Shown piece by piece: positions 24,507 through 31,593 of a stretch of 32,884 nt of DNA; the stretch's first letter is position 1; every line of letters starts with the position of its first letter. The stretch is from a virus. Location of the stretch: the IMG/VR virus record IMGVR_UViG_3300046000_010924, positions 1 through 32,884 of that record; one strand, written 5' to 3'. Below the pieces are notes generated by a model. The model was not told the origin of the DNA. It made no database searches and saw only the letters and a program-made list of their open reading frames with translations. The position numbers and the translations under genes were made by a program.

Positions 24507-25243
24507 TTACATCCTTTGGCTTCGTAAATCCCGTCAAGCTTTTCCTGTTGCAGATACTTAATGGGATCTCTGTAATTTGCTGAAATAAACCCAGCTAATC
24601 TTAAACTACTCGCTGGAGTTGTAGCATCTGCTAAACCATCTTCTCTATTACTATAACATGTCCATGTGTCTCCGAAGTTTACTCCTAATTCTACACCCTG
24701 CCTTACGATATCAGCCTTTGACAGGGAGAGCAATGGAGCTCCCACGCGGATTCTATGTTGTCTGTTAAGTGATATTAGTTCATTCATCTTGTCAACGAAC
24801 GAAAAATCTCCGTCCCAGTAGCCGGCTAGAGAGTCAACTTGTGCGGCACCATACCACACTTCATCTGCTTTTAGACTCTCTGCATAAGCACAGCAGATCG
24901 TAACAAACATCTGATTTCTAAACGGTACATATGATACAGGTTGCGCATCACCTGCAATTTTACTAATATCTGGGTTATCAATCCCTTCATTAGTAAGAGA
25001 TGAGGTAGGTGAGATATCTTTTAAATATGTTACATCTAATGTCTTGTTTGTGACAGTAATATTAGGATATTTTTCCTTTATAAGTTGATACTGAACCCCC
25101 ATACACTCTAATTCCCTACTATGTCTCTGACCGTAATCAAATGTTACTGTATGAATTTCACTATAACCTTGAGCTGCTGCCATGTATAGTAATACTGTAC
25201 TATCCGCTCCTCCACTAAATGCTAAAACTAATTTTTTACTCAT
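24494..25243 (-). CDS. queC: QueC-like PP-loop protein lacking the zinc-binding cysteines
   Basis: A 249-residue homologue of 7-cyano-7-deazaguanine (preQ0) synthase. The ATP PP-loop SGGADS is at 10-15, followed by TFDYGQRHSRE, the VSYVPFRNQMF motif (usually VPGRN), LLSLSKADIVRQGVELGV and TWTCYS. In standard QueC the last stretch runs C-x8-C-x2-C-x2-C and binds zinc. Here only C196 remains; the other three positions fall on Asp, Thr and Ser in ADATTPASSLRLAGF. The end of the family fold (RLAGF then ANYRDP) is still clear. It may still make preQ0, or use a related ligase/amidotransfer reaction with the separate class II amidotransferase. Phage QueC proteins elsewhere serve 7-deazaguanine DNA modification. 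Confidence 0.85.
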   Translation of the reverse strand: MSKKLVLAFSGGADSTVLLYMAAAQGYSEIHTVTFDYGQRHSRELECMGVQYQLIKEKYPNITVTNKTLDVTYLKDISPTSSLTNEGIDNPDISKIAGDAQPVSYVPFRNQMFVTICCAYAESLKADEVWYGAAQVDSLAGYWDGDFSFVDKMNELISLNRQHRIRVGAPLLSLSKADIVRQGVELGVNFGDTWTCYSNREDGLADATTPASSLRLAGFISANYRDPIKYLQQEKLDGIYEAKGCNYIP

Positions 25244-25260
25244 GATTTTTTAAAAGTTGG

Positions 25261-25276
25261 TTATTATTAATAATAA
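25261..25276. promoter_or_regulatory. Perfect 16-bp palindrome in the queC/endonuclease divergent region
   Basis: TTATTATTAATAATAA is a perfect inverted repeat with no spacer, centred in the 56-base region between the two divergent starts. It could be an operator for either gene; AT-rich chance palindromes of this size are possible. No TTGA-type promoter was found for queC. Confidence 0.35.
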
Positions 25277-25286
25277 AGTCGGTTAC

Positions 25287-25294
25287 TATAAATA
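25287..25294 (+). promoter_or_regulatory. T4-type late promoter box TATAAATA, leaderless
   Basis: An exact TATAAATA ends five bases before the ATG at 25300, putting the predicted +1 on the start codon. Late expression of free-standing or intron homing endonucleases is known in T4. Confidence 0.65.
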
Positions 25295-25299
25295 CTAGT

Positions 25300-25926
25300 A
25301 TGAATAAGTATTATGTTTATATGTATATTGATCCTGAAACTCGTAAACCGTTTTATATCGGTAAAGGTACAGCTTCTAGAGCTTGGGCGTTTACCGGTCA
25401 CGATCATAATAAATGGCTAACTATAAAAATCAATACAATACGCGATAAAGGTTATAAAAGTAAGGATTTTGTTATTATTATGGATGATAATTTACTTGAA
25501 TCAGAAGCTTTTGAACAAGAAAAATTACTTATCGAGCAGTATGGTAAGAAAATGGATGGTGGTATTTTGTTTAATATTAACGATGGGGGCGTACAGCCAC
25601 CATCACAAAAAGGTAAGACGTGGAAGTTATCTGAGCAATCTATTATTAATATGAAAGCTAGTTGGACACCGGAACGTAGAGAGAAAAATAGTATTAAATT
25701 TAAAACAATTGAACGAACAGCAGATTGGTGTGCTAAAATATCTGCTGGTAAGCGAAAAGCAGTATTTGATCAAATAGTATTTGAGCAATATGTATTATCT
25801 AATTATAAATTAAAAGATATCATAGATATGATGAACATTACCTATGATATCTTTAGAGATCGCGCGCTTTTAACTTATAACACTGTTAAGTTTAGAGATA
25901 TAAAGAAATTAATTAATATCCTCTAA
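25300..25926 (+). CDS. GIY-YIG homing endonuclease (free-standing, Seg-like)
   Basis: A 208-residue protein. Residues 4-24 carry the GIY-YIG pattern as YVYMYIDPET then FYIGKG; the catalytic Arg (SRAWAF) and Glu (SEAFEQEKLLIEQYG) follow, and FNINDGG closes the nuclease domain. Residues ~100-130 (PPSQKGKTWKLSEQSIINMK) look like a NUMOD3-type DNA-binding repeat, and ~155-205 is a helical DNA-binding end. It nicks or cuts a target in related phages and is copied by repair. It sits between queC and uvsX and overlaps the end of uvsX by 18 bases, so its insertion did not break a gene. Confidence 0.88.
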   Translation: MNKYYVYMYIDPETRKPFYIGKGTASRAWAFTGHDHNKWLTIKINTIRDKGYKSKDFVIIMDDNLLESEAFEQEKLLIEQYGKKMDGGILFNINDGGVQPPSQKGKTWKLSEQSIINMKASWTPERREKNSIKFKTIERTADWCAKISAGKRKAVFDQIVFEQYVLSNYKLKDIIDMMNITYDIFRDRALLTYNTVKFRDIKKLINIL

Positions 25927-27006
25927 TACTTCATCAGGTACTGTTACTTCATCATTAGAGTAAGACCAGTTTTTCTTAATTTTTACTTCTAAGAGCGGTA
26001 TAATAGTTTTTTCCCACAAATCAATGTCTTTTCTAAAATTACGATAATATCCAAGCTTAGTACCATCTTCTAGTGTATATGTAGCTCCACTTTGAACAAC
26101 AATACCATGTCCAACTGCGAGGTCGAGTAGACCGTAGTAGCGATCTAAACCTGTAGAGAATGATAAGAACATTTCACCTTCAAGGTACTGTTTAATAAAT
26201 CGATTCTTACGTGTAAGAGCTCTGATAATAATGCCTGAGTAATTCTTTTGACCAACAGCAAGTTTTGTATCCGTTGTTTTACCACCATCATCTTTAACGG
26301 GCTTACGAGCTAGCTGAACTGTAACAGATGGAAGATAAACGCATGCTTTACCTCCTGGCATATTTTTTTCAATTGATGGAAACATTGCTGTAGGATCATC
26401 ATATACATGGTTTGTAAGTAAAATTGTTGTCTGTGTAATAGATCCAAGATTAGTACATGTTTGTAATAGGGTTTTCATTGCACGAGCTTTAGAGCCCATA
26501 TCGGAGCTAGTACTTTCCTTACCCATACGAGAGTGTTCGAGTTCTGATTGAAGATTACCAAGTGAATCGATAGCTACAATAAATCTACCTTGAAGCTTTT
26601 TTTCTTGAACCGATGTTAAGAACTTATACAGTGCGTTTCGTGTTTGTTCAATACTAACACACGGTACATATTTGACTTTAGATACATCTAACCCAATACG
26701 AGTAGCTCCTTCCGCGTCAATAGCATTTTCTGTATCGAAAATAACAGGAATAAGTCCTTCTTTTTGAGCATTAGCAAGAATCTTTTGTACAAACAATGAC
26801 TTACCTGTCATAGACTCACCTGCAAGCATTACAACACGACCTTTAGGAATGCCGCCGTAAACAGATCCCGAAATAATTGCGTTAAGCACATAACTTCCTG
26901 TATCAATCCAACTATCTACTCTACTCAGTGTGCTATCTGAGAGATAAGTAGCAAAGGGATTAACCTCATCAATACTATCTAAGGCACTTTTAACATCTTT
27001 ATCCAT
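25909..27006 (-). CDS. uvsX: UvsX recombinase (RecA/Rad51 family)
   Basis: A 365-residue strand-exchange protein (T4 UvsX: 391). Walker A is GESMTGKS (63-70), the catalytic Glu is in VIFDTENAID, Walker B is FIVAIDSLGNLQSE, and the DNA-binding loops follow DMGSKARAMKTLLQTC and ILLTNHVYDDP, with the PGGKACVYLPSVTVQLARK strand. It coats ssDNA in recombination-dependent replication and repair, working with gp32. The end is acidic (VTVPDEVLEDIN). It has its own consensus-like promoter, placed right after the terminator of the polymerase unit, so it is controlled separately. No intein or intron interrupts it. Confidence 0.95.
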   Translation of the reverse strand: MDKDVKSALDSIDEVNPFATYLSDSTLSRVDSWIDTGSYVLNAIISGSVYGGIPKGRVVMLAGESMTGKSLFVQKILANAQKEGLIPVIFDTENAIDAEGATRIGLDVSKVKYVPCVSIEQTRNALYKFLTSVQEKKLQGRFIVAIDSLGNLQSELEHSRMGKESTSSDMGSKARAMKTLLQTCTNLGSITQTTILLTNHVYDDPTAMFPSIEKNMPGGKACVYLPSVTVQLARKPVKDDGGKTTDTKLAVGQKNYSGIIIRALTRKNRFIKQYLEGEMFLSFSTGLDRYYGLLDLAVGHGIVVQSGATYTLEDGTKLGYYRNFRKDIDLWEKTIIPLLEVKIKKNWSYSNDEVTVPDEVLEDIN

Positions 27007-27012
27007 ATAGAT

Positions 27013-27040
27013 ATTATAGATACAGCGCTCTATAAATCAA
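27013..27040 (-). promoter_or_regulatory. uvsX promoter TTGATT-N16-TATAAT, leaderless
   Basis: On the - strand TTGATT (27040-27035), 16 bases, TATAAT (27018-27013), then six bases to the ATG, so +1 falls on the A of the start codon. No Shine-Dalgarno sequence. Confidence 0.7.
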
Positions 27041-27042
27041 GA

Positions 27043-27091
27043 CAAAAAAATACCCCCGGAATTACGCATGCAAGCAGAGGCGCCGGGGGTT
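27043..27091 (-). terminator. Rho-independent terminator between the polymerase unit and uvsX
   Basis: The stem ACCCCCGG/CCGGGGGT (27052-27059 with 27083-27090) closes a 23-base loop and is followed on the - strand by a run of seven T (27050-27044). It ends transcripts from the 115-residue gene, three bases before the uvsX -35 box. Confidence 0.85.
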
Positions 27092-27107
27092 TGCTAAATT
27101 TATTTAA

Positions 27108-27455
27108 TCAGTCTTCAAATAATCTAATAACTTCTGCATCACCTTGAGCGGGTTGCTGTGGAGCAGGAGTATTAATACCGTTATACTGTAGAATAATCTT
27201 ACTATCAAGTTCTACAGAAGATTGTACGATACTAGCTCTATTAAATGTCCAATGATTGGATGTACGTGAACCAGGTGCGAGGAATTCCATAAAGATATAG
27301 GGAATAGATTGAACTTGAAGTTGGCCTGTTTGTGGATTCGGTTGAACGTGAATAATGACAGGATTATCTAGAGTTAACGTTGTAGCAGTCTGTTCAACTT
27401 CTACTCCAATAACTGTACGGCCGATATGATCAATAATTGTTGTAATCTTACTCAT
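27108..27455 (-). CDS. Small beta-rich protein, possibly Sm-like
   Basis: A 115-residue protein. TIIDHIGRTVIGVEVEQTAT then TLTLDNPVIIHVQPNPQTGQ and IPYIFMEFLA read as a bent five-strand barrel of the Sm/LSm kind, with a Gln/Pro-rich tail. If so it could bind RNA; this is a fold guess only. It has its own leaderless-type promoter and is followed directly by a strong terminator. Confidence 0.6.
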   Translation of the reverse strand: MSKITTIIDHIGRTVIGVEVEQTATTLTLDNPVIIHVQPNPQTGQLQVQSIPYIFMEFLAPGSRTSNHWTFNRASIVQSSVELDSKIILQYNGINTPAPQQPAQGDAEVIRLFED

Positions 27456-27462
27456 GATATTT

Positions 27463-27490
27463 ATTGTATATTGAGAATATTACTTTTCAA
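27463..27490 (-). promoter_or_regulatory. Predicted promoter TTGAAA-N16-TACAAT, leaderless
   Basis: On the - strand TTGAAA (27490-27485), 16 bases, TACAAT (27468-27463); the predicted +1 at 27456 is one base before the ATG at 27455. The -35 box lies in the end of the upstream 80-residue gene. Confidence 0.6.
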
Positions 27491-27722
27491 CTTTTTTGTT
27501 AGTATTAATAAGTGATTTGTTTACTTCTTCTCTCCATGCTAGTAATCCGCGACGCATACTCTCTACGTCAGGTTGATTATTAACACCTGAACCATCATCA
27601 TGTCCCATCATAATATCCGATACAATGCGTAGTATTGCTTCAATACCTCTTGCTTTACCACGCCAAAAAGCAGGGTGTGAGCGTCTTGTATCGTCAAGTT
27701 CAGGTTGGTCTAAGTATTCCAT
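27480..27722 (-). CDS. Small helical protein of unknown function
   Basis: An 80-residue protein (MEYLDQPELDDTRRSHPAFW, then RGKARGIEAILRIVSDIMMG, ending NTNKKVEK). Residues ~25-42 are a helix, then a Gly/Asp/Asn loop and a second helix with RRGLLAWREEV. It lies 41 bases after the polymerase stop with a possible promoter of its own. Its place suggests a replication accessory, but I recognise no family. Confidence 0.55.
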   Translation of the reverse strand: MEYLDQPELDDTRRSHPAFWRGKARGIEAILRIVSDIMMGHDDGSGVNNQPDVESMRRGLLAWREEVNKSLINTNKKVEK

Positions 27723-27730
27723 ATTAATAG

Positions 27731-27758
27731 TATATAGTTGTTAATTTTTATTTTGCAA
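27731..27758 (-). promoter_or_regulatory. Possible promoter TTGCAA-N16-TATATA, near-leaderless
   Basis: On the - strand TTGCAA (27758-27753), 16 bases, TATATA (27736-27731), +1 about 27724, two bases before the ATG at 27722. Confidence 0.4.
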
Positions 27759-27763
27759 CTAGA

Positions 27764-30700
27764 TTAGAATCCAAATAAATCATCAAGTTCTGTTTGCACA
27801 TTATCAGTTGGCTTTCTAATACGCCAATTTACAGAGTCATAAAAACGTTCAATCGAATTAAACAAGATCTTTTCAAACATCAGTACATAGTCGATTTTAA
27901 ATAGATTTCTAAACTCAGCATTATAATCATACTTGAAGCCGATAGTTGTAATACCATATTTGTTTTGCTTTTCTACATATAGATATCTAATTTTATCACC
28001 AGAGGTAATAGTTTCACTTTTACCGTCAATCTTTGACATAATTAAATTATGGTAGTATGCTGACTTAACGTGAATAGGCATACCTTTAGCTACTAAAAAC
28101 TCTTTACACTGTGATGCATATTTTTCATAACCTTTTACACCCATAACAAACGCAATTTCTTCCGGTGAGAGACTCTTAAACACATCAAACGTTTCATTAA
28201 GTAGTTTATTAGTCTGATTTTGAGATTGTGTTAACAACATTGTCTCGATAATCTTCTTAGCGTATGGTTTAATAGCATTAGGCATCGTAGTACGTACAAC
28301 TTCCACACCTACATACTTAAACTTATCAACCTTTAGACCTTCATCATCAAGAATATGCATTACATAACGCTTTTTCTGCAAAAATACCGCAACATCTGCA
28401 ATACACTCACGTTTAAACACGAATCTACTATCTTTCGTGAGCAAATTCTTTTTAGCCCATAAAGTAATACCTATATTAAGATAATCTTCAAGATCATTTA
28501 CGGTTTTATAAAATTTTTCCGATATAACCTCACCATCCTTAAGAGGAACCTTGTCCTTTATGCATCCTAATGAAAAGTAGCACGAGTCTGTATCAGAGTA
28601 TACCCAACTCTCATTAAGAGTATGTGAATCCGTCACATTAAAGTTAGTAGTAAGATAGTTTTGTAGTAGTTTACCGGCTTGTTTGATAACAGCTTGACCA
28701 GTTAGCGTTACAGACGATGCAATATCATCATCGCCAATAGGAGCTTGCTTATTACCCATATATCCATAACAACTATTAACAAGAATCTTAATAACCATTT
28801 GTTTAGTATTAAGTCTTTCTACTTCAAACTGTATCTTTTCATAGTCAGCGTCAGACTTGTTAAGTGTTTGTAGCTTTTTACGAACTTTAAATAGTTCTTC
28901 CTTAATAATAACACGTTCTTTGTAATAGTGATCGAGGAATTCAGGAATAATACCCTGCTTCTTTTGTGTAAATAGGAAGCCTGCTTTAGTTATAGCTAAT
29001 TCTTCTTGCTTAATAAAGGAACTAAACTTTTCTTTAGTTAAATTAAACGATTTACCTGATATATGATGTACAATAAAGTTATTATCATCAGTCTTCTCTA
29101 TCTTACCCACCTTTGTTTCAGGAGATAAATTAAGTGCAATCATAACATTCGGATATAGTGAGTTAGCATCGAAAGATACAACGTTTTCTTTAAAGCCATG
29201 CTTAGGTTCAGCTACATAGGCGCCAGGATTTTTACCTTCTGCTTGAGGTCTTACAAAAGTTGAAATAACTTCCTTACGCTTACGCGCTTTAATAGTAAGC
29301 GCACCATTAATGACAGAAATAGTACCCATAGCACCTTCAAGAGTAGTTAAACCTACATAAGAAAGCATACGTAAAAGCGAAACATACTGTAACTTTTCTT
29401 CAAGTTTAACAAGTAGATTAACATCTTGAATGTTATATTTAACAAATGTATCCCAATCCGTTTCAGATAAAGTAGCGAGGTTAATATCACCATAATCTAC
29501 CTTACGTTCATTAAGTTCCACCTCACCGATTGCATCTAGTTTATAAGATTCTCTTAGTCTTAAGCAAAATCGCTTGTAAATATCAAGATAGTCAATGCAG
29601 GCTACACCACTAATATAGTAACGCTTGACTTCTCTACCAAACTTACCTCTCATAGTACGGTCATATACTTGACCTACAGGTGAAAGTCGATTTACATACT
29701 CTTGACCAAGTAACCTTTCTATACGGTTAATAATATAAGGAATATCAAACCCCTCACAATTGTGTGTATGTATACCGTTACATAAGAATGTATGTGTTTC
29801 TGTTGTTATATCGTACATTTGCACCTCTCTACCTGTCTTGGTAATAGGTAATATCCTAACTACATATTCATCAGCACCACCATACATCCATTGTATTTTA
29901 TTAGACGCAGTATTTTTAATAGTTCGATATTTTAAATTGCTTAGTTTGGTTTTTCTATGTGTATGTCTGATATATAAATTTTCTAAAAATTTCTGATTTA
30001 TATTATTACTATTTACAGTAATATAATTCTTATGCAAACGCGATTGAACACCATTCCATAGTAGTAATTCTTGAAGGTCATTTAAAAATTTATATTTAGT
30101 GCAGTCGTAATTACATAAAGAAATACCATTCTGCTCAATCCAGCCATCACCGTCGATCATACCACTAAAAAATGCCTTGAATTGAGAATAAGATAATCTA
30201 GATAGTAGTTCTACATCTGGTTGCTTAGAGTCACTTTTGTTATAAATTAAATTGTGCAATACACGAGCTTTATTATTATTACATATCTGCTTGGTATATG
30301 AAATAAACTCTCTATTATTAAACCTGGTTATACACTCAGTAAATGGTTTTAGATTTTTGTTATGCTCTTTTGCAAACGCTGCTGTATAACTTGCGATTAA
30401 ATCGCTATATTTACTTGTCAACCTATAACACTGCTTACTCTTATCATATGTACCATCTGTAAATATAAATCCCATTAGTTGTAGTATCTCTAAAGATATA
30501 CTCTCCTTTTTTCTTATAATAAAATTATCACAAACACGTCGCGTTGTAGTAAAGTTAAAAATATAACTATCCTGATCCTCATCAACTATGACGTCTCTAA
30601 GTGCTGGCACGCTTTCTACAAATTCTTGATAGTTTAAGTCACTATTATTATTAATACCTAGATGTTTGACAGCATAGAAATCATAAACAACTTGATCACG

Positions 30701-31552
30701 CTCAATATCTGCTACACTTAATTCTACAATATTTTTAGTTAAGGTTTTAAAATTTTTATAATCTGTCTTTTTTCTTCTATAAACCATAAATCTATGATCT
30801 TTAGAGCACAGAACACTACTACCATGCTCCGTCTTAATCTCGTACTCAGACTTTATACCTGTATTCATAAAGTTATTTATACAAATACCATGTCTTTTAA
30901 GAGGCTTATTCTCGAAGTTATTCGATAAATCCTTAATTTTAACTATACGATCCTGTAACCATACATGTTGATTTTCTTCTATACAGTTCCAACCACTAAG
31001 AATATCAGGGTAGTCGGATTCTATATACTCGATAAATTTAATAAACAGATCCCGCTCATTTTTGCAGTGATAGTATACTACATTATCAGCAGTATTTGTA
31101 TATGGAGCTAACCCAAAAGTATTAAACTTCTTTGTAGTTGTATCATAGCATGTAATAACATTTACAGGGTGAGTAGGGTCTTCTGTATTCGGAAAGCTGC
31201 TAGGTGAAAAAGTTTCGATGTCAAAAAATACAACCTTTAGTGGGTGCTGAGTAAACTCAGGCGTTTCATTCTCACGCCAAAACGTCTCTAGCAAGTATTG
31301 CTGAACTGTTGGAATATTCTCAAACAACCTACGATTACCGGAATCAGCAATGTACTTAGTTCGATCGTATTGTGTATTAAATGAGCGCTTTTTAACCTTT
31401 GTACCGTAAATAGATACCTTATCTCCGTCAGGTGATTCGAGATACAAATAAGGATTAAACGTTACATCACGAGTGACACGTCTACCTTCATCATCCCAGG
31501 TAAAAAGCTTGATTGATTGATTTCGACTATTATATACTGCGTTTCGATACAT
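27764..31552 (-). CDS. 43: Family B DNA polymerase (T4 gp43-like) with an in-frame intein
   Basis: A 1262-residue precursor; removing the 409-residue intein leaves 853 (T4 gp43: 898). Proofreading motifs: Exo I FFDIETF (D111, E113); Exo II GWN/CEGFD (N189 joined to C599, D603), split by the intein; Exo III YNIQD (Y706, D710). Polymerase motifs: A SFDANSLYPNVM (D795), B KILVNSCYG (~922-930), C YSDTDS (985-990). The last residues, ELDDLFGF, fit a clamp-binding tail as in RB69 and T4. All catalytic residues are present. The gene follows an interrupted glycosyltransferase gene, from which it is separated by a promoter containing a large inverted repeat. It is the replicative polymerase. Confidence 0.95.
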   Translation of the reverse strand: MYRNAVYNSRNQSIKLFTWDDEGRRVTRDVTFNPYLYLESPDGDKVSIYGTKVKKRSFNTQYDRTKYIADSGNRRLFENIPTVQQYLLETFWRENETPEFTQHPLKVVFFDIETFSPSSFPNTEDPTHPVNVITCYDTTTKKFNTFGLAPYTNTADNVVYYHCKNERDLFIKFIEYIESDYPDILSGWNCIEENQHVWLQDRIVKIKDLSNNFENKPLKRHGICINNFMNTGIKSEYEIKTEHGSSVLCSKDHRFMVYRRKKTDYKNFKTLTKNIVELSVADIERDQVVYDFYAVKHLGINNNSDLNYQEFVESVPALRDVIVDEDQDSYIFNFTTTRRVCDNFIIRKKESISLEILQLMGFIFTDGTYDKSKQCYRLTSKYSDLIASYTAAFAKEHNKNLKPFTECITRFNNREFISYTKQICNNNKARVLHNLIYNKSDSKQPDVELLSRLSYSQFKAFFSGMIDGDGWIEQNGISLCNYDCTKYKFLNDLQELLLWNGVQSRLHKNYITVNSNNINQKFLENLYIRHTHRKTKLSNLKYRTIKNTASNKIQWMYGGADEYVVRILPITKTGREVQMYDITTETHTFLCNGIHTHNCEGFDIPYIINRIERLLGQEYVNRLSPVGQVYDRTMRGKFGREVKRYYISGVACIDYLDIYKRFCLRLRESYKLDAIGEVELNERKVDYGDINLATLSETDWDTFVKYNIQDVNLLVKLEEKLQYVSLLRMLSYVGLTTLEGAMGTISVINGALTIKARKRKEVISTFVRPQAEGKNPGAYVAEPKHGFKENVVSFDANSLYPNVMIALNLSPETKVGKIEKTDDNNFIVHHISGKSFNLTKEKFSSFIKQEELAITKAGFLFTQKKQGIIPEFLDHYYKERVIIKEELFKVRKKLQTLNKSDADYEKIQFEVERLNTKQMVIKILVNSCYGYMGNKQAPIGDDDIASSVTLTGQAVIKQAGKLLQNYLTTNFNVTDSHTLNESWVYSDTDSCYFSLGCIKDKVPLKDGEVISEKFYKTVNDLEDYLNIGITLWAKKNLLTKDSRFVFKRECIADVAVFLQKKRYVMHILDDEGLKVDKFKYVGVEVVRTTMPNAIKPYAKKIIETMLLTQSQNQTNKLLNETFDVFKSLSPEEIAFVMGVKGYEKYASQCKEFLVAKGMPIHVKSAYYHNLIMSKIDGKSETITSGDKIRYLYVEKQNKYGITTIGFKYDYNAEFRNLFKIDYVLMFEKILFNSIERFYDSVNWRIRKPTDNVQTELDDLFGF
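29759..30985 (-). mobile_element. LAGLIDADG-containing intein in the polymerase Exo II motif
   Basis: Residues 190-598 of the precursor. The first residue is Cys (CIEENQHVWLQDRIVKIKDL, block A); block B is TEHGSSVLCSKDHRFMVY; the end is MYDITTETHTFLCNGIHTHN with the His-Asn pair, followed by Cys+1 of the host protein. Between them are two LAGLIDADG motifs, LQLMGFIFTDGTY (D366) and FKAFFSGMIDGDGW (D467), both with the acidic residue, so splicing and homing should both work. Base composition matches the host gene. Confidence 0.95.
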
Positions 31553-31582
31553 TCTCTACTATAGTATAAATTATAGTAGAGA
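31553..31582 (-). repeat. 11-bp inverted repeat over the polymerase promoter and start
   Basis: The arms TCTCTACTATA (31553-31563) and TATAGTAGAGA (31572-31582) are perfectly complementary around an eight-base centre, GTATAAAT. The repeat ends directly at the polymerase ATG and contains the predicted -10 box. Confidence 0.85.
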
Positions 31583-31590
31583 GTTATCAA
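31563..31590 (-). promoter_or_regulatory. DNA polymerase promoter TTGATA-N16-TATACT, near-leaderless
   Basis: On the - strand TTGATA (31590-31585), 16 bases, TATACT (31568-31563), +1 about 31556, four bases before the ATG at 31552. The spacer and -10 box lie inside the inverted repeat, so a protein bound there would compete with RNA polymerase. Confidence 0.6.
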
Positions 31591-31593
31591 CGT

